From: Lujinxingiaceae bacterium
Lineage (GTDB): Bacteria; Myxococcota_A; Bradymonadia; Bradymonadales; Bradymonadaceae
Length of the DNA stretch: 48,962 nucleotides
NCBI GenBank assembly: GCA_013697635.1
Contig: JACCWM010000086.1
Span: 1 to 48,962 of the forward strand
Direction of reading: 5' to 3'
Of the stretch, positions 19,931 to 28,485 are shown piece after piece. The notes beneath the pieces were generated by a model, which was given only the letters and a program-made list of their open reading frames with translations, was not told the origin of the DNA and did no database searches. Made by a program: the position numbers and the translations under genes. The stretch's first letter is position 1; every line of letters starts with the position of its first letter.

Positions 19931-21841
19931 CTATTCCGGCTTGACCATGCTCGATGCGCCGTAGGGAGTCGTCCCGCGCGTGAACTGCGCGTTCATGTTT
20001 CGAAGCTCACGCACGACCTTGTCGACCTCTCGGGCCACCGAATCGTGCTGGCGCAGGGCCTTTCGAAACTCGTCCGCCGGCAGGCGAAGCACGACCGTGT
20101 CGACCTGAGCGCGCACCGTTGCTGTTGATGGCGAATTGGTGGCCGTTGGCGTCACGCCAAAGAAGTCACCCTCACACAGCGAATCCAACTGCTCGGCGCG
20201 CTCTTGGCTGGCGGGCTGCTTGAAGAGCACCTCGCCGATGACGATCAGGTACACACCCGCAGAGCTTTGGCCCTGGTCCAAGATGATCTGGCCGGCCAGC
20301 ACCTCCTCGAGCACGAAGCGCGAGGCCAGCGCCTCGCGCTCGCCGAGCGTGAGGCGATTGAACATGCGGCTCGAGGCCAGCAGATTGTTGAGCATGCGCG
20401 CATAGTAGAAGTTCCAAAGCGCGTCCCAGACCTCGGGATGGGTTGCGGCAAGCTCGAAGAGCACTTCGTCGCGGATCTCGAGCAGCTCGACGTCGCTCTC
20501 GGCGACGACCTGGGCCAGACCATCGCGGCCGGTGAGCAGGCGAAACTCTCCGAAAAACTCCCCTTCGGCCAAAAGCGCCAGCGGCACGGTGCGCCCATCA
20601 CTCAAGTTCTTCTCCACGCGCACTCGCCCCTTGATAATCACAAACAGGCTGGCCGAGTCGTCGTTGGGATTGGTGATCACCGCCTGTGCCGGCACGCGAC
20701 GAATGTCGATGACCTTGAGCAGCTTCATAAAGGCGTTGGCGTTGAGTTGGCTGAAGAGCGGAATCTCGGGCAGCTTGGCGCGCGTCACGCTCAAGATCGC
20801 CGGATGCGTCCCGCTGCTCAGATCGGCCACCGAGAGCTCGGTGGAGTCGGGCTCGTCGATCTCGTCATAAAACGACATCGACTTCCACTTCTCGTTGGAG
20901 CTCTCATCGAGCCCCAGACTGTCGATATCGAACACGCCCAGCTCAAAGGTGTGCTCCTGATCGTAAAAATCAGCCGGCATCACAGGCGAACTCAGCATGA
21001 CCGTTGCATCCTCAGGCTGCGCTTCGCCCTGCCACTCGTCGAGGATGTCCTCGACGCCAATGTCCACCGTGGCACGAAGCTCGCTGGTCGCCTGAACAGC
21101 CTTTGAATCACGCCGTATCGACGGCAACGCGGGCATCGTCAACATCTCCTGGCGCGAGACGACCCCGTCTCCCTCGGCAAGCGCTGGCAGCCTCGGCGAG
21201 GTGCTCTCCTCGACCTCGTCAGCGCCGTCATCGTCTTCATCCTCGTCGATGGTGAACGTGATCAAGTCGCTGCGTTCGGTCTCGGCAGGCATCATCATGT
21301 CGGAGAACTCATCGAGCCCGGCCACGACCGTGGCAGCCTGCGCGCTCGTTGCAGCCACGCTCGGGTGGCGAGCGACCGTCTTGGGCTGATTGAGCGTGAT
21401 CGCGCGCCCGGTTCCATCCTCGATGTCGGCCAGATCGCGCACCGACATGGCTTGCACGCGAAGCGTGCTCACGTCGAGCACGGCCGCCGCCGACGGGCTC
21501 GACGCTCGTCCGGCAGTGCCATCATCGAGCGGGCGCGCCACCCGCACCGCGTCGCCGCTGATCTCGGGTACCTGGGCGTAGAGCCTGGCCAAGAAGAATT
21601 GGGTTTCGGTGTGCGTGGGCTCGAGCTCGAGGATTGCCTTGCATGCCGCCAACGCTTCGAGCGGAAGCCCCTGGCTGGCCAGCAGCTTGGCCGCCGTCAC
21701 GTACTCGTCGACCGCGTGTGAGATGCGGCCCATCTCACGAAAAATGGCCGCAAGCCGAAGCCGGGCCTCGATATTGCCCGGATCTTCCTTGAGCGTCTTC
21801 TGGTAGTAAACCAGGTATTTTTTAATTTTTTGAGACGCCAT
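19931..21841 (-). CDS. TPR protein with two cyclic nucleotide-binding-type domains
   Basis: A 636-residue cytosolic protein. Residues about 5-100 form TPR-like helices (KYLVYYQKTLKEDPGNIEAR, RISHAVDEYVTAAKLLASQ, LEALAACKAILELEPTHTET). An acidic linker rich in Asp/Glu/Ser (about 110-340) follows, then two cyclic-nucleotide-binding folds: about 355-470 (LFVIIKGRVRVEKNL, ALLAEGEFFGEFRLLTGRD) and about 480-605 (ILDQGQSSAGVYLIVIGEVL, SLCEGDFFGVTPTATN). Neither binding cassette keeps the consensus Arg, as in many scaffolding or regulatory homologues of Myxococcota relatives. There is no DNA-binding or catalytic domain, so it may act as a protein-interaction hub for the phosphorylation network. It lies convergent to the kinase, 17 nt apart. 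The ligand is unknown. Confidence 0.88.
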   Translation of the reverse strand: MASQKIKKYLVYYQKTLKEDPGNIEARLRLAAIFREMGRISHAVDEYVTAAKLLASQGLPLEALAACKAILELEPTHTETQFFLARLYAQVPEISGDAVRVARPLDDGTAGRASSPSAAAVLDVSTLRVQAMSVRDLADIEDGTGRAITLNQPKTVARHPSVAATSAQAATVVAGLDEFSDMMMPAETERSDLITFTIDEDEDDDGADEVEESTSPRLPALAEGDGVVSRQEMLTMPALPSIRRDSKAVQATSELRATVDIGVEDILDEWQGEAQPEDATVMLSSPVMPADFYDQEHTFELGVFDIDSLGLDESSNEKWKSMSFYDEIDEPDSTELSVADLSSGTHPAILSVTRAKLPEIPLFSQLNANAFMKLLKVIDIRRVPAQAVITNPNDDSASLFVIIKGRVRVEKNLSDGRTVPLALLAEGEFFGEFRLLTGRDGLAQVVAESDVELLEIRDEVLFELAATHPEVWDALWNFYYARMLNNLLASSRMFNRLTLGEREALASRFVLEEVLAGQIILDQGQSSAGVYLIVIGEVLFKQPASQERAEQLDSLCEGDFFGVTPTATNSPSTATVRAQVDTVVLRLPADEFRKALRQHDSVAREVDKVVRELRNMNAQFTRGTTPYGASSMVKPE

Positions 21842-21951
21842 GACCCGCTCGAAGCCAACCTGGACGCGACAACCACGCCTGAGACATTAGCATGATGAGC
21901 CATCATAGTCTCACCCTGTCGCGCACGCCAGCCCCGGTCAGCCATCATCAA

Positions 21952-21997
21952 ACAAAAAAAGGCCGTCCGACACCTCACGCGGTGCCAGACGGCCTCT
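21952..21997 (-). terminator. Rho-independent terminator of rplC
   Basis: Read on the minus strand this is GGCCGTC..GACGGCC (plus positions 21988-21994 and 21961-21967) with an inner CACC/GGTG pairing, followed by an unbroken run of T (plus-strand A at 21954-21960). It sits 27 bases after the rplC stop and isolates rplC from the gene at 19931. Confidence 0.88.
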
Positions 21998-22023
21998 TTC
22001 ATCGATCTATCGCGTTTTCTGGA

Positions 22024-22704
22024 TCAGGCGACGGTCTTCTTGACGGCCGTCTTGATCGTGACCACGCCGCCATTGGGGCCGGGGATCGCGCCGCGGATGA
22101 TCAGGGCGTTGTCGTCAGCGAGCACGCGAAAGATGCGCAGGTTCTGGATCGTGACGCGGGCGTTACCGTGCTGGCCGGCCATCTTCTTGCCGGGCATGAC
22201 GCGGCTGGGCGTGGCGGAGGTGCCGATCGAGCCACCGTGACGGTAGACCTCGTGGGCACCGTGGCTGGCCTTGGCGCCGCGGAAGTTGTGGCGCTTCATG
22301 ACGCCGGAGAAGCCGCTGCCCTTGCTCGTGCCGACGACGTCAACCCACTCACCGGCGGAGAAAAACTCGGCGGTGAGCTCCTTACCGACCTCGTACTGAT
22401 CGAGATCGGACTCGGGCAAACGGATCTCGATCACGTGGCGGCGCGGCGCTTCGATGCCGGCCTTCAAGAAGACGCCGACGCGCGGCTTGGCCAGACGCCA
22501 GATCGGCTCGGTGCCCTCTTTTTCGTGCTTGTGAACGTCGCCAAAGCCCAGCTTGACGGCCGAATAGCCAGCCTTGCCGTGGACGCTCTTCTTCTCGATC
22601 ACGACGTTGCCACTGACATCGACCACGGTCACCGAGATTCGGTTGCCGAGCTCGTCGAAGATCTGCGTCATGCCGACTTTGCGTGCCAAAATTCCCTTGC
22701 TCAT
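22024..22704 (-). CDS. rplC: 50S ribosomal protein L3, solitary gene
   Basis: Large-subunit protein needed early in assembly and lining the peptidyl-transferase centre. The 226 residues have family length and motifs: MSKGILARKVGMTQIFDELG, the loop SKGSGFSGVMKRHNFRGAKA, SHGAHEVYRHGGSIGTSATP, and GKKMAGQHGNARVTIQNL, which includes the Gln methylated by PrmB in other bacteria. AGAGG precedes the ATG at about nine bases. Unlike almost all bacteria, rplC is not in an S10-type operon: no ribosomal gene is beside it, it has its own strong promoter 140 bases upstream and a terminator after the stop. The 5' untranslated region of about 130 bases could hold control elements. The sequence itself is ordinary, so this is a relocated gene or a second copy. 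Confidence 0.98.
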   Translation of the reverse strand: MSKGILARKVGMTQIFDELGNRISVTVVDVSGNVVIEKKSVHGKAGYSAVKLGFGDVHKHEKEGTEPIWRLAKPRVGVFLKAGIEAPRRHVIEIRLPESDLDQYEVGKELTAEFFSAGEWVDVVGTSKGSGFSGVMKRHNFRGAKASHGAHEVYRHGGSIGTSATPSRVMPGKKMAGQHGNARVTIQNLRIFRVLADDNALIIRGAIPGPNGGVVTIKTAVKKTVA

Positions 22705-22844
22705 ACTCTTGCCTCTTTGCGTGTTCGATCACCCTGCACCGTTCTTACCTCATTGGCAGCGGAACGTGAGCTTTGCGCGCGAAGGCGCACGACTCGAGGG
22801 CGAAGCATGGTTGTTCTCCCGAAACCGGATGGTCGGGACCGGTG

Positions 22845-22873
22845 TTGATAGCCAACCCGGCGCACAGTGTCAA
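22845..22873 (-). promoter_or_regulatory. Strong sigma70-type promoter of rplC
   Basis: On the minus strand TTGACA (plus 22868-22873) and TATCAA (plus 22845-22850) are separated by exactly 17 bases. The -35 box is perfect and the -10 box keeps TAT..A. Transcription would begin near 22838, leaving a leader of about 134 bases before the rplC ATG. It lies in the gap after the MscS gene. Confidence 0.75.
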
Positions 22874-22904
22874 GCAAAACGGTGTGCCCGAGAGACGCTC
22901 GGTC

Positions 22905-23897
22905 TCACTCAACGTCGGCCGCGATCGCCGCATTCCGCGCGCGCTCCCGGGGCCCGAGCGCCACACGCTCGCCAGGGCTGGGCTGTGCGTCATCTACCTG
23001 GTTGTCGAAATCGTCCCACTGATCGTCGCGCACCGAGTACTGTCGTACATAAGGCGCGTAGATCTTGTGCTCGCGAAAGGCGCGGCGCACCTGCTGGGTG
23101 ACGTCGGAGTCGAAGGCCATCTCATAGCGGGCATCGATCACATAGGCCCGACACACGATCACGGTGGCAAACACGGGCTGAAGAAACTTCTCATGAACCC
23201 CGGTGACCACCGGCTTCTTCAAAAAGACGAACTTCGAGGTGATGCACGCCTCGTAGACGATGCGCCGGGCCAACTCGAAGTCGGCCGACATCGCGATATG
23301 AAAGCGCAGCACGACCATCATGTCGAGCGCGCCGGCGTTGGACGAGGACACCGCCTCGGTCAAGAACTTGTTGTTCGGGATCGAGACCTCGCTGTCATCG
23401 AGGGTGACGATGCGCACCGAGCGCAGCCCGATCTCTTTGACCTCGCCATAGATGTCTTGAAACTGCACCCGGTCACCGACCTGAAATGGCTGGTCGATCA
23501 GGATCAAAATGCCTGCCATCAAACTCGAGGCCGTATCCTTGAGCGCAAAGCCTATCGCGACAGCTAGCGTTCCACCCAGACCGATCAAGGCCGCGCGGTC
23601 CTCCTGAAAGTCCAAGAAGGTGGCCAGCACCATGTAGGAGGCGATCATGAAGATGCCCAGCCGGGTAAAGCTCTGCACCTTCTTGAACATCAACCGGCGC
23701 TTGGCCTGTCCCTCGCCGATGCGATCGAGCGCGGCGCTGGCCAGCCGATTGGCCATGAAGGCCACGAACACGATGATCAAGGCAGCAAATATCTTGCCAA
23801 AATCGATGCCCTCGAAGCGCTCGGCAAGCTCGCTGACATCCGGCGCCGCCTGGGCCAGGATGGAGACCGGAAACTGTATGAAACCTACGTTTGCCAC
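22905..23897 (-). CDS. MscS-family mechanosensitive channel
   Basis: Small-conductance mechanosensitive channel-type protein, 330 residues, GTG start at 23897 with GAGGG five bases upstream. Four membrane segments: about 30-50 (FGKIFAALIIVFVAFMA), 70-90, 97-115 and the pore helix at about 110-125 (GGTLAVAIGFALKDTASSLMAG), followed by the cytosolic beta domain signature FQVGDRVQFQDIYGEVKEIGLRSVRIVTLDDSEVSIPNNKFL, here shortened to fragments for reading, and a C-terminal alpha/beta vestibule. It probably releases osmolytes on hypo-osmotic shock. It starts 24 nt after the stop of the 1.1-kilo-residue ATPase-membrane protein gene, so the two are very likely co-transcribed and may work together. 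Confidence 0.96.
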   Translation of the reverse strand: MANVGFIQFPVSILAQAAPDVSELAERFEGIDFGKIFAALIIVFVAFMANRLASAALDRIGEGQAKRRLMFKKVQSFTRLGIFMIASYMVLATFLDFQEDRAALIGLGGTLAVAIGFALKDTASSLMAGILILIDQPFQVGDRVQFQDIYGEVKEIGLRSVRIVTLDDSEVSIPNNKFLTEAVSSSNAGALDMMVVLRFHIAMSADFELARRIVYEACITSKFVFLKKPVVTGVHEKFLQPVFATVIVCRAYVIDARYEMAFDSDVTQQVRRAFREHKIYAPYVRQYSVRDDQWDDFDNQVDDAQPSPGERVALGPRERARNAAIAADVE

Positions 23898-23921
23898 AAA
23901 AGCCCTCGCTCGAGCTGGATG

Positions 23922-26900
23922 CTATTCGTAGAGAAAGTTCGAGTCGCCCAAATGTTTGATCACGGAGCGAAAATACAGCGGAGTCAGGCTCACGCGCTGG
24001 GTGCGCCGATCAAGGCTGACGATGTCGTTGTCGATGAAGTAATCCAAGATCATCTCGCAAAACCCCGGCTCCAGGCGAATGATCTCAGCGATCTCGTCGG
24101 CGCGCAGACAGCCATGTTGCGCGATCGCTGCCAGGGCAAACCAGTAGTCGCGCGAGACATTGACCAGCACGGCCTGCGAGGGCCGATGAAACAGACTGAC
24201 CTGCAGATGATTTCGCGCCCTGTCGTGCTTGAGGCTGCGAAGCCAGAAGGTCAGCGCCACGCGCGGATTACCCTTACAAAATTCGTGGAGCAGGCGAAAA
24301 TAGCCATTGCTCGTCTTGACGACCTCGTACTGATGATTGTCGGTCTCGTGGGTGACCACCAAATCGTCGAAGCTAATTGGCAGGTCAATGAGCGCGTCGC
24401 GCGCATTGATCAACTGTTGAATCTCAGCCTCGCTCCAGCTAACAACCGGGATCACCGACCCAAAATAGTGCTGGCGGCTGCGCACTCGGTTCAAATACGA
24501 CCAGGCAAAGGAGTTGAACGAGAGCACCCAGAAGTGGCGCGAATCGCACAGGTTGACCACGTCCAAGAACAAATCGACGGCATCGAAGCCGCCAATCTGG
24601 CGCATGAACAGATGATGGCAATCGTCAACCAGCACAGTGCGCGCGGGCTGAGCGCGCAGCGCCGCGACGAGCTCGCTCTTGTTGGCCGGCGTCTTGTCCA
24701 GGTCGAACAAGCTCGTCAACAACTTGATGACGTCGGCGGCGGATTTGAACTTCTCACAAAGCTGCAGATAGACAACTTCGTGCTCGGAGCTGTCGACCCA
24801 TCGCGTGTAGGTCTGGTTGAGCAAGGTCGTCTTGCCCATGCCCGCCTCGCCGGTGAGCGCCACCGAACCGCGCCGCTTGCTCGCTCGCCAGGAGGTCACG
24901 GCCGCCTCGACCGCATCGTTGAGCGCCGCTCGCTCGACGTGAAAGCGCTCGTCGGTCAACGGATGGTCCACAAAATATGCGCAGTAGTCCTCGGGAATCG
25001 GTGAGTGGCCAACGGCCGAGGTCTCTTCCTCGCGCTCGCGGCGTTGCAGCTCGATCTTCTTTCGAAAGATGAAGTTGCTGGCCTGTCGGCTCCAGGCCGT
25101 GTCGACAAACCAGGCCCGGGCAACGCGCGCGATCTCGCGACCGGCAACATAGACCGACGCCACCGCAATCAGCAGCACGCCGTAAGGTCGGTCCTTGTGG
25201 GTGTTGATGACCGCAACCGCGCGGGGCATTCGCTCGCGCGCCAGCTTGCCAAAGACGTGGGCAATGTCGTCTTTCCAGGCGCTCAGTACCAGATAGAAAA
25301 CGGCCAGAAAACCCAGCATGAACACCAGATCGATGGTCCACCAGATCACCGAGTGACCCATCAGGCCAACGACGGCCGTGGGCACGTACCTGGCCAACAT
25401 GCCGAAGATCAGCACAAAGCGCACGCTGAGCACGAGCTTCTGCGCGCGCGAGATCTCGAGCTTGACCACGTCGACCATCTCGTCGAGCGAGCGCGAGTCG
25501 CTCGACAGGCTGGACAAATCCGGCGACGGACTCAGCCCGGAACGCTCCCGATAACCGCGCGGCAGCACCAGCACCTTGAGCACGGTCATCGTCACGAAGT
25601 AGAAGAACATCACGTCGATCACCCAGCGCCCTACGCGCACCTCAGGCAACATCAGCGCGACGTAATCGACCACTACGATGACCGCGATGTAGATCAGCAA
25701 CGGCCGAAGCAGCGCGCGCAATATCTCGGCAAACTTGATCGTGGCGCCCGCTCGCTGGCGAAAGGTGTGCTTCTTGAGCAAATAATCGGTGAGTCGGCGC
25801 ACCATCTGCGGGCCGTACTCTCGGCCCAGATAGAAGGACAACGGAAAAAGCAGCAAGCGCATCGCCAGGCCGACCACCCAACCCCAAAAGGCAATCGAAA
25901 ACAGCTTCTCCGGAAGGCTCAACGCCTGCTCGACGCGCTCGCGCCCGGCGACCAGGAATCGCTCCACTGCGTCGCGCACGCTGTCCACCGCGTCGTGCCA
26001 GCTCTCATCGCGCAGCGGACTGAAAAAACGCGAGCGCCGCTCGCTGCTCGTCTGGAAGACGATACGCTCCAAGGCGGTGTGGAAAAACGTCGACCGCTCC
26101 ACATCCAGGCTGTAATGCTGCTCGAGTGCCGCGGCGAAGTCGCCCGCGATCTGCAGCTTTCGCTCCTCGAGCTGAACGCGAAGATCGGCCAGCGCGACCT
26201 GGCGGCGAGCAAGCTCGGTTTCATTGAGCGTCGAGAGCTCGCTCTGGGCGCGGGCCTGCTCCGCTGTGGCCAAGCTCAGCGCTTGCTCGACGCTGGCCAG
26301 TTGTCGCCTGGCCCCGTCGAAGGCATGGCGAGCAGCGCGTCGCTCCACACGCGCCGTGCGCCGAAGGCTCAAGAGCTCGTCAAAAAGTGGATCGGCGCGC
26401 TCACGCGCGATCGAATCGCTGGGAGTATCGGGCAGCGCGTCGATCCGATCGTTGAGCACGGCGCGCCGCTCGGCAAACACCTCGGCGCGCTCGCGGCGTT
26501 TGTCGCCCACACGGCGCAACTGGTCGGCCTCCTCGCGCGTGAGCGCGACGAGCTGCTCGGCCAACTCGCGCTCGCGCACGAGGATCGCGCGAATCTGTTG
26601 GTTTTGCTCGCGCGTCTCACGAGCACGCGCGTCTTCGAGGGTCTGCAGGGCCGCCTTCTCAGCCAGCTCGGCCTTCTCGACACGGCGCTGACTGTCACCG
26701 TCGATGACATGAACTGCAGCGAGCGCCTCGCGCTGAAGCCCGAGTTTCTCAGCGAGGCCGCGCGCGCGCGCCTCGCCCGATTTTGCTGCCTCACTGCGGC
26801 CTACCACCACCGCACGCTGAAAAACGTGGCTGACAAGCTCGGCGCCGATGATCGTGCGCGCCACGTCGCTCAAGTCTTCGTTGCCAAGCTGGCGCGTGAA

Positions 26901-27257
26901 GATACGCTCGAGGTGCAACAGATTCTCGCGCTCCTGAGCAATCACCGCCTGCAGCGCGAAGAGCTCCTCGGCCGCGCGCAGCGCCTCAGCGCGCAGTTTC
27001 TCAATGCCCTCGATGCTCTCGAGAGCGGCCGGATCAATGGCGTAATCGACCAGCAGCACCTCGGTGAGCGCGCGCTCGTCGGGCGCCGCCTCCGCTGCAG
27101 GGTCGTTGAGTCCAAGCTCGGACTCGACGGCGCCAATCGCCTGGTCTAAAAGGTCAGCTTCGCGCGCTGGCGTCTGAGCCTGGAGGCTGGCCGCACAGAA
27201 TACGCAGATGAGAAAATTCGCGCATGCCGCCCAAATCAGTCGTTCGAACTTTCGCAT
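23922..27257 (-). CDS. Periplasmic coiled coil-membrane-AAA ATPase fusion protein
   Basis: About 1111 residues, not recognised as a named family. ATG at 27257 gives a good Sec signal (LIWAACANFLICVFCAASLQA); GTG at 27266 adds three residues. Residues about 100-400 are Arg/Glu/Ala-rich, strongly coiled coil-like and periplasmic, as in MscK/KefA-type proteins. Membrane segments lie at about 455-480, 517-537, 545-567, 612-636, 638-662 and 690-707. The cytosolic C terminus (about 760-1110) is a P-loop ATPase: Walker A GEAGMGKTTLLNQ near 805, Walker B RTVLVDDCHHLFMR near 875, a sensor-like WVLSFNSFAWSYL, then a lid (GNPRVALTFWLRSL) and a winged-helix-like end. The ATPase resembles Orc/ExeA/TniB-type AAA proteins. 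The MscS gene follows after 24 nt. It may couple ATP use to a channel; function is unproven. Confidence 0.9.
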   Translation of the reverse strand: MRKFERLIWAACANFLICVFCAASLQAQTPAREADLLDQAIGAVESELGLNDPAAEAAPDERALTEVLLVDYAIDPAALESIEGIEKLRAEALRAAEELFALQAVIAQERENLLHLERIFTRQLGNEDLSDVARTIIGAELVSHVFQRAVVVGRSEAAKSGEARARGLAEKLGLQREALAAVHVIDGDSQRRVEKAELAEKAALQTLEDARARETREQNQQIRAILVRERELAEQLVALTREEADQLRRVGDKRRERAEVFAERRAVLNDRIDALPDTPSDSIARERADPLFDELLSLRRTARVERRAARHAFDGARRQLASVEQALSLATAEQARAQSELSTLNETELARRQVALADLRVQLEERKLQIAGDFAAALEQHYSLDVERSTFFHTALERIVFQTSSERRSRFFSPLRDESWHDAVDSVRDAVERFLVAGRERVEQALSLPEKLFSIAFWGWVVGLAMRLLLFPLSFYLGREYGPQMVRRLTDYLLKKHTFRQRAGATIKFAEILRALLRPLLIYIAVIVVVDYVALMLPEVRVGRWVIDVMFFYFVTMTVLKVLVLPRGYRERSGLSPSPDLSSLSSDSRSLDEMVDVVKLEISRAQKLVLSVRFVLIFGMLARYVPTAVVGLMGHSVIWWTIDLVFMLGFLAVFYLVLSAWKDDIAHVFGKLARERMPRAVAVINTHKDRPYGVLLIAVASVYVAGREIARVARAWFVDTAWSRQASNFIFRKKIELQRREREEETSAVGHSPIPEDYCAYFVDHPLTDERFHVERAALNDAVEAAVTSWRASKRRGSVALTGEAGMGKTTLLNQTYTRWVDSSEHEVVYLQLCEKFKSAADVIKLLTSLFDLDKTPANKSELVAALRAQPARTVLVDDCHHLFMRQIGGFDAVDLFLDVVNLCDSRHFWVLSFNSFAWSYLNRVRSRQHYFGSVIPVVSWSEAEIQQLINARDALIDLPISFDDLVVTHETDNHQYEVVKTSNGYFRLLHEFCKGNPRVALTFWLRSLKHDRARNHLQVSLFHRPSQAVLVNVSRDYWFALAAIAQHGCLRADEIAEIIRLEPGFCEMILDYFIDNDIVSLDRRTQRVSLTPLYFRSVIKHLGDSNFLYE

Positions 27258-27396
27258 CCACTTCACTTCTTTCTACGGCCAGCAGCGTCAGGACCAAGAT
27301 CGCTGTTGGCCGAAACACGGATTTGGGAGTAAGGTTACACCGCTCACAGGTTACCTCAAAGCCCGGTGTCGTCCAAAGTTTCCGCGCAGCAGGTCC

Positions 27397-28485
27397 ATGA
27401 CGCCTCAAAAAGCTCAACAAACACTTTCAAAAACAAGCGCACATCCCGTCTACCGCTCGCTGATCGGTGCTCTGGGCCTGTGTACCCTTGTGTTCGGCCT
27501 GCTCGCCTGCAGCGCGGGGCGTCCGGTCCAGCGCTGGAACGAGGACTTTTTGCAAGCCGCGCGCTTGCAGGACCAACGCCAATTCGACGAGGCCGAGCAA
27601 CACTACGTTGCGCTTCGCGCCCGCGCCACCACCGACGGCCAGCGCCGCCAGATCGATTTTGAGCTCGCCAACATTACCCTTCGCCGTGGCGACAAAGATG
27701 GGGCGCTTGCCGCCTACAAGGCGATTTGGGATTCGCCCGTCAAGGACAGCGTGGGAGGTCGCGCCCTGCATGAGAGCGCGCGCATCGTTGCCGAGAAAGA
27801 CCTCGAGCGCGCCCTGCTCCTTCACCGCACGGTCATCACCGAGTACCCTGAACACGTCGCCGCAGACTTCTCGCTGAGCGTGCTTCGAATCCATTATGGC
27901 CGCACCAAAGAACATCATGTGCTGCTTGAACTTCTCGACGCACTCTACGCCGTCGTTGCGCCATCGAGCATCGCAAATCACATTTTGTTCACCCGCGCCG
28001 TGCTGCTCGAGACCGAGCTTCGCGACGAAGATGGTGCGCTCGAGACCTACACGCGCCTCTACCGGGGCTGCGATGGTTGCTCGCTCGGCGATGAGGCGCT
28101 CTGGCAGATGGCCCAGATCTATGTGCGCCGCCAGCATTGGCAACCGGCCATCACGATCCTCGAAGCCCTCGCGGCGCGGGTGGAGACGAGCTGGTTCGTT
28201 GGCACTTACAATTCGCCGCGCGCCGGCGATTCGCGCTACCAGCTTGGCATGATCTGCATGCTTCATCGCAACGACTACGACCGCGCAAGCGAGCACTTCG
28301 AGCTTTACATCAAGACCTTTCCCCACAATGTCGAGACCGACGACGCGGCCTGGCATCTCGTCCAAATTGAGCGCTTGCGCGGCCAGACAAACGCCTACCA
28401 GCAGGGCCTGCTCGCATTCGAGAAGCACTATCCCGACAGCCGTCACGTCGCCACAGCCCGCGCCCGCCTTGGAAGCCGTCCATGA
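27397..28485 (+). CDS. TPR-repeat lipoprotein
   Basis: A 362-residue lipoprotein: signal LGLCTLVFGLLACS after MTPQKAQQTL..., ATG chosen at 27397 because an AGG lies just upstream and the longer frame from 27208 overlaps the divergent gene and has no signal. From residue about 45 to the end the protein is a solenoid of TPR-like units: QFDEAEQHYVALRARATT, DGALAAYKAIWDSP, ERALLLHRTVITEYPEHVAA, DGALETYTRLYRGC, WQPAITILEALAARV, DRASEHFELYIKTFPHNVET. It ends in ATGA shared with the ATPase gene, so it belongs to the MlaFEE operon. It could be the outer-membrane or periplasmic partner of the lipid transporter, a role BamD-like proteins show for other machines; this is inference. Confidence 0.9.
   Translation: MTPQKAQQTLSKTSAHPVYRSLIGALGLCTLVFGLLACSAGRPVQRWNEDFLQAARLQDQRQFDEAEQHYVALRARATTDGQRRQIDFELANITLRRGDKDGALAAYKAIWDSPVKDSVGGRALHESARIVAEKDLERALLLHRTVITEYPEHVAADFSLSVLRIHYGRTKEHHVLLELLDALYAVVAPSSIANHILFTRAVLLETELRDEDGALETYTRLYRGCDGCSLGDEALWQMAQIYVRRQHWQPAITILEALAARVETSWFVGTYNSPRAGDSRYQLGMICMLHRNDYDRASEHFELYIKTFPHNVETDDAAWHLVQIERLRGQTNAYQQGLLAFEKHYPDSRHVATARARLGSRP

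Noticed and set aside
25005-27149. Open frame of 714 codons antisense to the ATPase fusion gene
   Set aside because: Protein is His/Gln/Arg/Ala-rich without domains; opposite strand has signal peptide, membrane helices and P-loop.
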